DNA from: Clostridiales bacterium
GTDB lineage: Bacteria > Bacillota > Clostridia > Lutisporales > Lutisporaceae
Reading direction: 5' to 3'
NCBI GenBank assembly: GCA_012522255.1
Contig: JAAYKT010000186.1
Coordinates: 1 to 14,738, forward strand
Length of the DNA: 14,738 bases
Below the pieces are notes generated by a model. It had not been told where the DNA came from. It saw only the letters and a program-made list of their open reading frames with translations, and made no database searches. Numbering within the stretch: position 1 is the first letter of the stretch; each line of letters starts with the position of its first letter. Below, one piece after another: positions 1-7,845 of the stretch. Both the position numbers and the translations under genes were made by a program.

Positions 1-402
1 AATAAGGAAATGGCGAGGATATCCAAAGATTTAGCTACGATAGACAAAGATGTGCCAATAGACATTGAAATTTCTAAATATGTATACGATGGTCCGGATT
101 ATGAAAAGTTAATTAACTTGTATCAAAAATTAGGGTTCAGAAGTCTTTTAGAAAGAACAAAAAGATTATATGATTTGCCTGTTAAGGAAAACGAAAGGGA
201 AGTTGAAATAAGCTTTAAACTTATAGAAAATGAAGAAGAGTTAAAAGAAATTTATAAGATTATTAAAAAAGAGAAAATCTTTGCATTTAAAACGTCATCT
301 GATTTCATTTACTTTTCTGTTAATAACAAACAATTTGCAATACCCGTAGGCAAAGATTTTATGCCAATGATTAAAACAATAATGGAAGATGTGCAAATAG
401 AA

Positions 403-405
403 TAA
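403..405 (+). other. in-frame TAA inside polA
   Basis: The codon order is GTG CAA ATA GAA TAA GCC GGG CAC GAT CTA AAA. The matching PolA region usually reads x-G-H-(D/N)-L-K, preceded by a non-conserved residue, often Lys or Tyr. TAA is one substitution from AAA, GAA, CAA, TTA, TCA, TAC or TAT. There is no length change, since both halves are in the same frame, so a frameshift is excluded. TAA is an ordinary stop elsewhere here, so general TAA reassignment is unlikely. Confidence 0.85.
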
Positions 406-498
406 GCCGGGCACGATCTAAAATCCGATATCATTACCTTAAGGAATTTAGATATAAATGTAGAGTCCATCAGATTTGACAGTCTGGTTGGAGCCTAT

Positions 499-1896
499 TT
501 GCTGAACCCCTCAAAAGCCAATTATAGGCTTAAGAATATTTATAAAGAATATTTAGGAGGAGATATTTTTGATTACGAAGATAAAGAAGCTGGTCACAGC
601 AGTTTTTGCAGTTCTGTAAAGGCCGTATGGGACTTGATGAAGCCTTTGGAGAGTGAAATTGAAGAAAAAGGCATGTATAATTTATTTCATAACATCGAAA
701 TGCCCCTGATAGTTGTATTGGCTGATATGGAGCATAATGGTTTTAAGGTAGATATAGATAGGTTAAATGAGTTATCTATTGAATTTTCGGATAGAATAAA
801 TAGAATTACCGAAGAAATATACTTTGAGGCTAAAGAAGAGTTCAATATAAACTCTACTAAACAGTTGAGTGTCATTTTATTTGAAAAGTTTAAATTACCG
901 CCCATTAAAAAAACAAAAACCGGTTATTCAACTGATGCAGAAGTGTTGGATGCTTTGTTTGATAAACATCCTATTATAGAAAAAATACAGCTTTACAGAA
1001 AATTATTAAAGCTAAAATCTACATATATAGATGGGTTAATAAGTCTTATAAATCCTAAGTCAGGGAGAATACATTCGAAATTAAACCAAACTATTGCAGC
1101 AACCGGAAGGTTAAGCAGTACTGATCCAAACCTGCAAAACATACCCATCAAAACTGAAGACGGCAGGGAAATAAGAAAGGCATTTGTGGCAAAGGACGAG
1201 GATTATATACTGGTAGATGCGGATTATTCACAAATAGAATTAAGAGTCTTGGCACATATATCAGGAGATGAAGGATTGATTGATGCCTTTAAGAATAATG
1301 AAGATATACATCAAAGAACAGCGGCAGAGGTTTTTGGAGTTGATAAGGATATGGTAACTCCTCTTATGAGAAATAGAGCTAAGGCAGTTAATTTTGGAAT
1401 AGTGTATGGAATCAGCGATTTCGGCCTTTCCAGGGATTTAAAAATATCACGAAAAGAAGCAAGAATATATATAGATAGTTATTTCGAAAGATATCCGAAG
1501 GTTAAAGAATATATGAATGCAATAGCCCGCAGTGGCAAAGATAATGGCTATGTAAAAACCCTTTTAAACAGAATAAGATACATACCCGAATTGTCATCTA
1601 AAAACGCTATACAAAGGAATTTTGGCGAAAGAATGGCTATGAATACACCAATTCAAGGAAGTGCGGCAGATATTATAAAAATAGCTATGGTAAATATATA
1701 TAAAGAACTAAAAAATAAAGGGTTCAAATCAAAACTCATTTTGCAAGTTCATGATGAATTGATTATTGAGGCGTATAAAAATGAGGTGACAGAAGTCGTG
1801 AAATTAGTAAGAAGTAAGATGGAAAGCGCTCTGGCATTAAAAGTGCCTTTGGCAGTAGATTTAAATATAGGAAACAGTTGGTACGAAACCATGTAA
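499..1896 (+). CDS. polA: DNA polymerase I, polymerase-domain open frame after the internal stop
   Basis: This is the longest uninterrupted part of polA, 465 codons from TTG 499. It covers the end of the exonuclease-like domain and the whole thumb-palm-fingers polymerase domain, a Klenow-like piece. A GGAG at 490-493 lies 5 nt upstream of the TTG, so reinitiation is conceivable. Thirty-one codons of clearly PolA-like sequence (406-498) sit upstream of that TTG, so I treat it as a track-imposed start, not a natural one. If the TAA is real, this fragment could still give polymerase activity without the 5'-nuclease. If it is a sequence error, this is simply the C-terminal two thirds of an intact PolA. 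Stop TAA at 1894-1896; coaE begins 15 nt later. Confidence 0.6.
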   Translation: MLNPSKANYRLKNIYKEYLGGDIFDYEDKEAGHSSFCSSVKAVWDLMKPLESEIEEKGMYNLFHNIEMPLIVVLADMEHNGFKVDIDRLNELSIEFSDRINRITEEIYFEAKEEFNINSTKQLSVILFEKFKLPPIKKTKTGYSTDAEVLDALFDKHPIIEKIQLYRKLLKLKSTYIDGLISLINPKSGRIHSKLNQTIAATGRLSSTDPNLQNIPIKTEDGREIRKAFVAKDEDYILVDADYSQIELRVLAHISGDEGLIDAFKNNEDIHQRTAAEVFGVDKDMVTPLMRNRAKAVNFGIVYGISDFGLSRDLKISRKEARIYIDSYFERYPKVKEYMNAIARSGKDNGYVKTLLNRIRYIPELSSKNAIQRNFGERMAMNTPIQGSAADIIKIAMVNIYKELKNKGFKSKLILQVHDELIIEAYKNEVTEVVKLVRSKMESALALKVPLAVDLNIGNSWYETM

Positions 1897-1911
1897 AGGA
1901 AGGTGTTTGCA

Positions 1912-2511
1912 ATGGTTATAGGACTTACAGGCGGAATAGCCAGCGGTAAAAGTACTGTTTCATCATTGCTTGAAAAACTTGGAGCATCGGTAATAGATGT
2001 TGATTTAATAGGGAGAGAAGTTGTCCAAAAAGGGGAAAAAGCTTATAATGAAATAGTTAAGCATTTTGGATATAGCATATTGTTCACAAACGGAGAAATA
2101 AACCGTAAAAAGTTAGGGGATATAGTCTTTTCAAATCCCGGAGAATTGCAAGTTTTAAATAAGATAACTCACCCAGAAATAATAAAGAGAGTAGCAAAAA
2201 AAATAAAAGAATACAAAAAAAATGGGGTTTTGGATATAGTGGTAGATGCTGCTATACTTATTGAAATGGGATTGGACAAATATTGTGACAGTATATGGTT
2301 AATACATGTGGATAAGGAAACACAACTTAACAGATTAATTGAAAGGGACAGGTTTGTTTATTTGGATGCATTGAACAGAATAAAAAGCCAATATGATAGT
2401 TCAGAGAAGTTAGAGGTTGCGGATGTTATTATAAATAATAATAAATCTTTGGAATCAGTTGGAAAAGAGATTTATGAATTATGGAACAAAACAATCAAAG
2501 GAAAGGAATGA
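1912..2511 (+). CDS. coaE: dephospho-CoA kinase
   Basis: Catalyses the last step of coenzyme A synthesis, ATP-dependent phosphorylation of the 3'-OH of dephospho-CoA, in the cytoplasm. The protein opens with the P-loop GLTGGIASGKST (residues 4-15), followed by the CoaE pattern DVDLIGREVV and ITHPEI. DAAILIEMGLDKYCD in the middle matches the family's P-L-L-x-E region with an Ala-Ile variant. It is 199 aa, normal for the family (about 195-205). I start it at ATG 1912 rather than GTG 1903: AGGAAGG at 1897-1903 gives 8 nt spacing to 1912 but overlaps the GTG. It follows polA by 15 nt, the common polA-coaE order of Firmicutes, and is probably cotranscribed with it. Stop is TGA. Confidence 0.95.
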   Translation: MVIGLTGGIASGKSTVSSLLEKLGASVIDVDLIGREVVQKGEKAYNEIVKHFGYSILFTNGEINRKKLGDIVFSNPGELQVLNKITHPEIIKRVAKKIKEYKKNGVLDIVVDAAILIEMGLDKYCDSIWLIHVDKETQLNRLIERDRFVYLDALNRIKSQYDSSEKLEVADVIINNNKSLESVGKEIYELWNKTIKGKE

Positions 2512-2517
2512 AATTAA

Positions 2518-3552
2518 TTGCCTGAGATAAAAAGCCTGGCGGATGTAAATAATTTAAAAATATCGGAAGACAGGATGCTTTTTTCTGCAAATGAAAATGA
2601 AATTTTAGAGGGTACTACCACAGATATTTATTTTGTCAGAACCATGGATATTTTAAAAGAAATGAATATTGAAAATAAGATAGTTACTGCAGAAATATTT
2701 CCCAGGAAGCCCGGTATATTTGTAGGATTAAAAGAAGTCCACAATATATTAAAAGGAAGAGATATAGAAATATGGGCTTTACCGGAAGCGTCAGAATTTG
2801 AAAGTAAGGAAACCATAATGAGAATTATCGGGCCTTACAGTGAATTCGGAATATACGAGACCGTAATATTGGGAGTGCTTGCAAGTTCTTGCGGATGGGC
2901 AACGGCAGCAAGAAAGTGTAAGGAAGCCTGTGGTGATAAACCCTTTATAATATTCGGTTCCCGGCATGTGCATCCGGCTGTGGCACCGGTAATGGAAAGA
3001 TCTGCGGTTATCGGCGGTGCCAGTGGCGCCAGCAATATTCTGGCAGCTAAAATAATGGGAATGGAACCTTCAGGTACCCTTCCTCACGCATCGTTTTTGA
3101 TTGCCGGAGATACTTTGCCTGTATCTATCACTTATGACAAAATATCCCCGAAAGAACATAAAAGAACCATACTTATAGACACTTTTAAAGATGAAGCCGA
3201 AGAAGCATTAAGGATAGCAGAGGCTTTGGGAGAAAACCTTTATGCTATCAGGCTGGATACTCCCAGTGAAAGAGGAGGAGTAACCGTGGAACTCGTTAAA
3301 GAAGTAAGGGCTCGACTTGATATGGAAGGCTATGGCTTTGTAAAAATTCTTGTGTCCGGAGGTTTATATCCTGAAAAGATTAAACAATTAAGCGTAGCGG
3401 GAGCTGATGCTTTTGGCGTTGGCAGCTATATATCCGGTGCATCGGCTATAGATATGACCATGGACTTAAAAGAAATAGAAGGCAAACCCATAGCTAAAAG
3501 AGGAAGAATACCGGGAAGGGTTGAAAATCCGAGGCTTATCAGACTCAGATAG
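2518..3552 (+). CDS. nicotinate phosphoribosyltransferase family protein
   Basis: A 344-aa cytoplasmic enzyme of the nicotinate/quinolinate phosphoribosyltransferase fold. The likely reaction is nicotinate + PRPP (+ATP) to nicotinate mononucleotide, the entry step of NAD salvage. Visible family signatures are EGTTTDIYFVRT near residue 31 (counterpart of the TDxY motif), FGSRHVHPAVAPVMERSA (147-163) with two His, IGGASGASNILAA (165-177) with GTLPHA (186-191), DTPSERGG (248-255), and a C-terminal barrel segment ILVSGGL...AGADAFGVGSYIS that binds phosphate in this fold. It belongs to the shorter archaeal/clostridial type rather than the long E. coli PncB. The start is TTG 2518, with AAAGGAA at 2502-2508 and about 10 nt spacing, 6 nt after coaE. 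nadD, the next enzyme in the pathway, is 1.7 kb downstream. Substrate assignment is by family; nicotinamide use is not excluded. Confidence 0.85.
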   Translation: MPEIKSLADVNNLKISEDRMLFSANENEILEGTTTDIYFVRTMDILKEMNIENKIVTAEIFPRKPGIFVGLKEVHNILKGRDIEIWALPEASEFESKETIMRIIGPYSEFGIYETVILGVLASSCGWATAARKCKEACGDKPFIIFGSRHVHPAVAPVMERSAVIGGASGASNILAAKIMGMEPSGTLPHASFLIAGDTLPVSITYDKISPKEHKRTILIDTFKDEAEEALRIAEALGENLYAIRLDTPSERGGVTVELVKEVRARLDMEGYGFVKILVSGGLYPEKIKQLSVAGADAFGVGSYISGASAIDMTMDLKEIEGKPIAKRGRIPGRVENPRLIRLR

Positions 3553-3564
3553 GAAGGGTTACAT

Positions 3565-5172
3565 ATGAAACGCATCATTGTTGTTGTCATTTTATTACTG
3601 ATTTTTTTATCAGGATGTGAGCAATCACGAATATCAGAGGAAAAGGGTATCAAAATAGAAGACGAAAAGCCGATGGTTGGCGGTCAACTTAATATTGCTT
3701 GCATTGAGCCTATAAGTTTTAATCCTGTCAGAATAGAAAACAAATCTTATCAGGATATAACAAGCCTTTTTTTTGCCGGACTGTTTGAATATGATATCGA
3801 ATCAAGAATAACACCTGTTTTGGCAAAAGAAATCGAAATAGATGAAAAAACAGGTAAAGGTATTATCAGATTAAGAAATGATATGTTTTGGAGCGACGGA
3901 AACAAAGTGACATCTAAAGATGTTAAGTTCACTATGGATTTGATTAAAAATAGCCGTGATTCTATTTATAATAAAAATCTTTTACGGATACAAAACTATA
4001 AAATTGTTGATGAGGAAACTTTGAATATAAGCTTTACAAAACCCTATTATAATTTAGTAGAACAACTATGCTTCCCTATAATACCCAATCACATATATTC
4101 TATAAAAGAAAATTATATACCTGTGGGTACAGGGCCTTATAAGGTAACGGATTATAAAAAATTAAAATATATGGATTTAGAACCAAATGAGTTTTATTGG
4201 AAAGGTAAAACTCCTTTTATCGAGAAAATAAAGGTGATTTTTATAGATGATAAACATGCTTTTGATCCGGTTTTTCAATCCGGAACGATAGATATCCTTC
4301 ATGCTTCATCCTATGATTGGGAGAAATACAAGGAGCAAAAAGATATAAGTACAATTAAGTATATATCGGACAGTTTAGAATTTATTCTCATAAACCATAA
4401 TAACGAAACATTAAAAGATGTAGAAGTCAGACAGGCTTTGATGTACGGCATTAACAGAAAAGCCATTGCTGATAAGCATTTGCTTGGCCATGCGGTGTTA
4501 ACGGATATCCCTGCAAAGCCCGGTTCATGCTTGGATGACGGCATCGGTATAAGATATAATTACAGCAAAACGGAAGCTCAGTATATGCTTGATAATGCCG
4601 GATTTACTTATAATGAGAATGCAAGAATTTTTGAAAGGGAGGCAGATAATAAAAAACAGGTTTTAAGGTTTACCTTAATTACTAATATAGAAAACAATTA
4701 TAGAATTAAAGCCGCAGAAGATATAAAACACAACCTGGAAGAAATAGGTGTTGTAGTTGATTTGGAAATTGCGCCTTTTGAAGAAGTCGAAAAAGCTATA
4801 AAAAGTAAAAAATTTGATTTGATTCTTACCGGAGTGAATACGAAAACAGATTTTATTGCCTACTTGCATAGCAAAGATGCAATAGGTGTCAATAATTACG
4901 GTTCTTATGCAAATGAGGATATTGATCTGTTGATTGATGATATAATTGCCAATCAAAATGATAAGGATAAATTGTTTGAAGACTACCGTCTGATACAGGA
5001 AATAATAAGAAAAGACTTGCCTTTTTTATGTATGTTTTATAAAGAAAATGCATTGGTTATAAGGAATAGAATCAGAGGTTCTATAGAACCGGATAGCGCT
5101 AACCTTTTTAGAACCATTGGCAAGTGGTATATAGTGCAAAGTGCATCAGAAACAACAGAAAAAGAGGAATAA
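3565..5172 (+). CDS. solute-binding lipoprotein of the peptide/nickel ABC-transporter type (SBP_bac_5)
   Basis: Predicted extracytoplasmic ligand-binding lipoprotein of 535 aa. The N-terminus MKRIIVVVILLLIFLSGC is a lipoprotein signal with lipobox LSGC, so Cys18 would be lipidated and the protein anchored to the outer face of the membrane. The mature part follows the oligopeptide-binding pattern: GGQLNIACIEPISFNPV near the start, LRNDMFWSDGNKVTSKDVKFTMDLI, the IPVGTGPYKV segment, VEVRQALMYGINRKAIAD and the C-terminal LIQEIIRKDLPFLCMFYKENA. GGAAGGG at 3552-3558 precedes ATG 3565, 12 nt after the upstream gene. No permease or ATPase genes are adjacent, so it is an orphan binding protein here. 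The ligand is unknown: the family binds peptides, nickel chelates and sugars. Its position between two NAD-salvage genes is suggestive but not proof of a role. Confidence 0.88.
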   Translation: MKRIIVVVILLLIFLSGCEQSRISEEKGIKIEDEKPMVGGQLNIACIEPISFNPVRIENKSYQDITSLFFAGLFEYDIESRITPVLAKEIEIDEKTGKGIIRLRNDMFWSDGNKVTSKDVKFTMDLIKNSRDSIYNKNLLRIQNYKIVDEETLNISFTKPYYNLVEQLCFPIIPNHIYSIKENYIPVGTGPYKVTDYKKLKYMDLEPNEFYWKGKTPFIEKIKVIFIDDKHAFDPVFQSGTIDILHASSYDWEKYKEQKDISTIKYISDSLEFILINHNNETLKDVEVRQALMYGINRKAIADKHLLGHAVLTDIPAKPGSCLDDGIGIRYNYSKTEAQYMLDNAGFTYNENARIFEREADNKKQVLRFTLITNIENNYRIKAAEDIKHNLEEIGVVVDLEIAPFEEVEKAIKSKKFDLILTGVNTKTDFIAYLHSKDAIGVNNYGSYANEDIDLLIDDIIANQNDKDKLFEDYRLIQEIIRKDLPFLCMFYKENALVIRNRIRGSIEPDSANLFRTIGKWYIVQSASETTEKEE

Positions 5173-5183
5173 CAATATTTTTC

Positions 5184-5212
5184 TTTAATTGGAACGTATA
5201 TTATTATATAAT
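5184..5212 (+). promoter_or_regulatory. possible promoter upstream of nadD
   Basis: A perfect TATAAT lies at 5207-5212 in the 78-nt gap before nadD. Seventeen nt upstream is only a weak -35 (TTTAAT, 5184-5189). TTGGAA at 5189 is better in sequence but only 12 nt away. The region is very AT-rich, so a chance match is likely. It could start the nadD-yqeK-LCP-rsfS operon. Confidence 0.3.
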
Positions 5213-5250
5213 TAATAGAGATTTGTTAAAACAAGCATGAGGTATGTTTT

Positions 5251-5880
5251 ATGAAAGAAAATCGTAAAAGCAAGATAAGATTTGCGGTTATGGGGGGTAC
5301 TTTTGACCCTATACATTATGGGCATTTAGTGACTGCAGTAGCGGTAATGGATGAATATTACTTAGACAAAGTAATATTTATGCCCTCAGGTAATCCTCCG
5401 CATAAAATGAGCAGGGCGACATCAGATGCCAATCACAGATATTTGATGACAGTACTTGCAACCACTACGAATCCATATTTTGAGGTATCCAAAGCAGAAA
5501 TAGACAGAGCAGGCATTACATATACTGTAGACACAATTAGGGAGTTAAGAAATATTTACGGCGAGAACACCGAAATTTATTTTATTACCGGGGCCGATGC
5601 AATTTTGGAGATTATTACATGGCACAATGTTGAAGAATTGTTTAGGATGTGTTTTTTTGTTGCTGCTACAAGACCCGGTTTTCATGGAAAAGATATGGAA
5701 CAAAAACTCAATGAAATCAAGTCTAAGTATAAAAAAGAAATATTTAAAATTGAAGTCCCGTCTCTTGCTATATCTTCGACTGATATAAGGGGCAGAATTA
5801 AGAACGGTAAAACCATAAGATACCTTCTACCTGAGGCAATAGAGGATTATATTAGAAAGTTCAATCTTTATTTGGAGTGA
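5251..5880 (+). CDS. nadD: nicotinate-nucleotide adenylyltransferase
   Basis: Adenylates nicotinate mononucleotide with ATP to give deamido-NAD and pyrophosphate, a step shared by de novo and salvage NAD synthesis. The protein has the nucleotidyltransferase signature GGTFDPIHYGH (residues 15-25), with the HxGH motif as HYGH, then FMPSGNPPHK. ITGADAI and the ISSTDIRGRI motif, which binds ATP phosphates, come later. It ends with the NadD-type YLLPEAIEDYI segment. Length 209 aa is normal (about 190-215). ATG 5251 has TGAGG at 5238-5242, 8 nt upstream; another ATG at 5244 is out of frame. It heads a tight group with yqeK, LCP and rsfS, a common Firmicutes arrangement, and its TGA stop is embedded in the yqeK ribosome-binding region. 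Confidence 0.96.
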   Translation: MKENRKSKIRFAVMGGTFDPIHYGHLVTAVAVMDEYYLDKVIFMPSGNPPHKMSRATSDANHRYLMTVLATTTNPYFEVSKAEIDRAGITYTVDTIRELRNIYGENTEIYFITGADAILEIITWHNVEELFRMCFFVAATRPGFHGKDMEQKLNEIKSKYKKEIFKIEVPSLAISSTDIRGRIKNGKTIRYLLPEAIEDYIRKFNLYLE

Positions 5881-5885
5881 GTTTT

Positions 5886-6455
5886 TTGACAGAATACATG
5901 GCTATAATGGAATATCTGAAAAAGAATTTGAACCAAAACAGACTTAATCATTCTATAAATGTCGGCAAGGAAGCTGTGAAACTATCCAATCTATACGGTT
6001 ACGATGAAAAAAAAGCCGAACTTGCAGGAATTGTTCACGATTGCGCTAAGGATATTAAATTAGAAAATCAAAAGCATTATGCTAAAAATTGTGGCTTTAT
6101 TGTTGACGATTTAACTTATAAAATACCGGAGCTAATTCATGCACCGGCTTCCGTATATGTATGTAAAAATATTTTTGGAATCTTAGATATTGAGATTTTA
6201 ACGTCAATAAGGTATCATACAACAGGCAGAGAGAATATGAGCCTTATAGAAAAGATTCTTTTTATTGCTGATATTATTGAGCCGGGCAGAAAGTTTGAAA
6301 AAGTGGAGAAGATCAGGGCATTAGCTTATGCAAATATAGATGAAGCGTTATTATTTGCACTTGATGCCACAATTATTTATATAATAGAAAGAAAATTAGT
6401 GCTTCACCCGGATACCGTTAAAGCAAGAAATTATATTATGGACTTTTTATGTTAA
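5886..6455 (+). CDS. yqeK: HD-domain bis(5'-nucleosyl)-tetraphosphatase, YqeK type
   Basis: A metal-dependent HD-family hydrolase. YqeK proteins of Firmicutes are known to cleave diadenosine tetraphosphate symmetrically to two ADP, removing an alarmone-like nucleotide. The HD ligands are visible: His22 in RLNHSINV, the His51-Asp52 doublet in GIVHDCAKD, and further His in LIHAPAS and RYHTTGRENMS, then ILFIADIIEPGRKF with its conserved Asp. I place the start at TTG 5886, giving 189 aa, because GGAG at 5874-5877 sits 8 nt upstream. The earlier in-frame GTG at 5877 overlaps that site. It nearly abuts nadD (5 nt gap), so translational coupling is likely. The start could be off by a few codons; the identity is secure. 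Confidence 0.92.
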   Translation: MTEYMAIMEYLKKNLNQNRLNHSINVGKEAVKLSNLYGYDEKKAELAGIVHDCAKDIKLENQKHYAKNCGFIVDDLTYKIPELIHAPASVYVCKNIFGILDIEILTSIRYHTTGRENMSLIEKILFIADIIEPGRKFEKVEKIRALAYANIDEALLFALDATIIYIIERKLVLHPDTVKARNYIMDFLC

Positions 6456-6473
6456 CTTGATTGGAGTGTAATT

Positions 6474-7451
6474 ATGAAGAAAATTTTAAAGAATAAATAT
6501 TTTTTAGTTTTTGTAGCATCTTTTATTGTATTTACAATAATTATAGGGGGCAGCGCCTATTATTTCCTTGGCAAGTTGAGTAGCGGCAGGGAGATTTTCA
6601 ATGAAATCGTTAGAGATAATCCATATCTCAAACCCCCCGATGTAGAAAATCACAATATTGTAAATGTATTATTTTTGGGAATTGATGATGCCAGGTCCGA
6701 TTTTATGGTTGTAGCCAGGTATAATAAAGAAGATGGTAAAATTGCAATGATGTCAATACCCAGGGATACAAGGGTTGAAATAACCAATTATGGTTATGAC
6801 AAAATAAACTCCGCAGTAGCAAGAAAGGAAGGCATTCCTCTTGCCATGGATACAGTGAGCAAACTGCTTGATATACCTGTACATTATTATGTGGAACTTA
6901 GTTTTAAGGGCATGGAAAAAATAATTAATAAAATTGACGGTGTAGAGATTTATGTTCCTCAAGATATGTTTTATTCGGATCCAACACAAAATCTTTTTAT
7001 AAATATAAAAAAGGGAAAGCAGGTATTGGATGGGAAGAATTCTGTAGATTTTGTGCGTTATCGTTCAGGTTATGCAGATGCTGATCTGGGTAGAATAAAG
7101 GCACAGCAGGATTTTATCAGGGAGTTTGCAACGAAAATGACGAGCCCAAAGATTATACCCAAATCATTCAGTATTTTGCAAGATATGAGCAATTATGTGA
7201 AGACAAATATGGAAGAAAAAGAAATAGCATTCTATGCATTAAAGCTGAAAGATTTGAAAATAGATAATATCAAAATGTACACATTACCCGGTGAAGCACG
7301 TTATATTGATAAAAAGTCTTATTATTTATGCGATGAGCAAAAGCTAAGGGAGTTAAGCTTTGAAATAGAAGAAGAATTGGGCATACAAAAAAGTGCCGGA
7401 GAAAAAATTGAAACAATAAATCAAGAAGGTAATTTAGATATAAAAGGTTAA
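6474..7451 (+). CDS. LytR-CpsA-Psr (LCP) family cell-wall glycopolymer transferase
   Basis: LCP proteins are membrane-anchored enzymes that transfer lipid-linked wall polymers such as teichoic acids or capsule onto peptidoglycan. The protein has a short basic N-terminus and one membrane helix (about residues 9-31, YFLVFVASFIVFTIIIGG), then the extracellular LCP domain. Visible family features are LFLGIDDARSDFMVVARY (about 66-83), with the Asp pair and Asp76, then SIPRDTRVEI (94-103) with the conserved Arg pair, and YGYDKINSA. IDGVEIYVP and VRYRSGYADADLGRIKAQQDFI carry the later Arg, Asp and Gln residues. It is 325 aa. The ATG at 6474 has GGAG at 6463-6466, 7 nt upstream, and lies 18 nt after yqeK. 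LCP genes between yqeK and rsfS are seen in other clostridia. The polymer it attaches cannot be inferred. Confidence 0.93.
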   Translation: MKKILKNKYFLVFVASFIVFTIIIGGSAYYFLGKLSSGREIFNEIVRDNPYLKPPDVENHNIVNVLFLGIDDARSDFMVVARYNKEDGKIAMMSIPRDTRVEITNYGYDKINSAVARKEGIPLAMDTVSKLLDIPVHYYVELSFKGMEKIINKIDGVEIYVPQDMFYSDPTQNLFINIKKGKQVLDGKNSVDFVRYRSGYADADLGRIKAQQDFIREFATKMTSPKIIPKSFSILQDMSNYVKTNMEEKEIAFYALKLKDLKIDNIKMYTLPGEARYIDKKSYYLCDEQKLRELSFEIEEELGIQKSAGEKIETINQEGNLDIKG

Positions 7452-7470
7452 AAATACGGGAGGGATATTT

Positions 7471-7821
7471 TTGCACAATGCTTTAAAAGAAAAAAAAGAA
7501 AAAACTGTTGAAATTTTAATAAATAAAAAAGCCGAAAATATTAAAGTTATAGATATCGGAGAGTTATCTGTCGTGGCAGACTATTTTATTATAGCAACAG
7601 GAACATCAACAACACATGTACAATCCTTATCGGAGAATTTAGAAGAGTTGTTGGCTGTTGAAGGTTACAAGATACATCACAAGGAAGGATATCGCAGTGG
7701 CAGATGGATTCTTATGGATTATAATGATATTGTTATACATTTGTTTTCTAAAGAAGAAAGAGAATTTTATAATTTGGAGAGACTTTGGGCTGATGCCAAT
7801 ACAACAAATATAGACTTATAA
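7471..7821 (+). CDS. rsfS: ribosomal silencing factor RsfS
   Basis: A small (116 aa) RsfS/YbeB/Iojap protein. The family binds large-subunit protein uL14 and blocks subunit joining, lowering translation under nutrient limitation. The pattern is typical: KKAENIKVIDIGELSVVADYFIIATGTSTTHVQSLSENLEE, then the central GYRSGRWILMDYNDIVIHLFSKEEREFYNLERLWADA. Both the VADYF.I.TG and the W.L.D..D...H.F....R.FY..E.LW.DA motifs are present. Start TTG 7471 has a strong GGGAGGG at 7458-7464, 6 nt upstream, and sits 19 nt after the LCP gene. It is probably the last gene of the nadD operon, or cotranscribed with the regulator 24 nt downstream. Confidence 0.95.
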   Translation: MHNALKEKKEKTVEILINKKAENIKVIDIGELSVVADYFIIATGTSTTHVQSLSENLEELLAVEGYKIHHKEGYRSGRWILMDYNDIVIHLFSKEEREFYNLERLWADANTTNIDL

Positions 7822-7845
7822 ATATTTTGTTTTGGAGGACTTTAC

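Larger units (their letters stand above)
1..1896 (+). pseudogene. polA: DNA polymerase I, 5'-truncated by the window and interrupted by an in-frame stop
   Basis: Family-A DNA polymerase I, used in Okazaki-fragment processing and excision repair. The reading frame is already open at base 1 and enters at the end of the 5'-nuclease domain (SKDLATIDKDVPID). About 240-260 N-terminal residues probably lie upstream. The frame stops at TAA 403-405, then continues in the same frame with conserved PolA sequence (AGHDLKSDIITL, then FDSLVGAYLLNPSK), with no other stop until 1896. Polymerase motifs are intact: motif A DADYSQIELR (1216-1245), motif B RNRAKAVNFGIVYG (1369-1410) and motif C QVHDE (1744-1758). 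The 3'-5' exonuclease-like domain has lost its catalytic acids: the usual FDTET is FKTSS. I infer one gene with a nonsense change or a base-calling error, not two genes, because homology runs straight through the stop. PolA is normally needed, so an error in the assembled sequence is quite possible. Confidence 0.85.
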
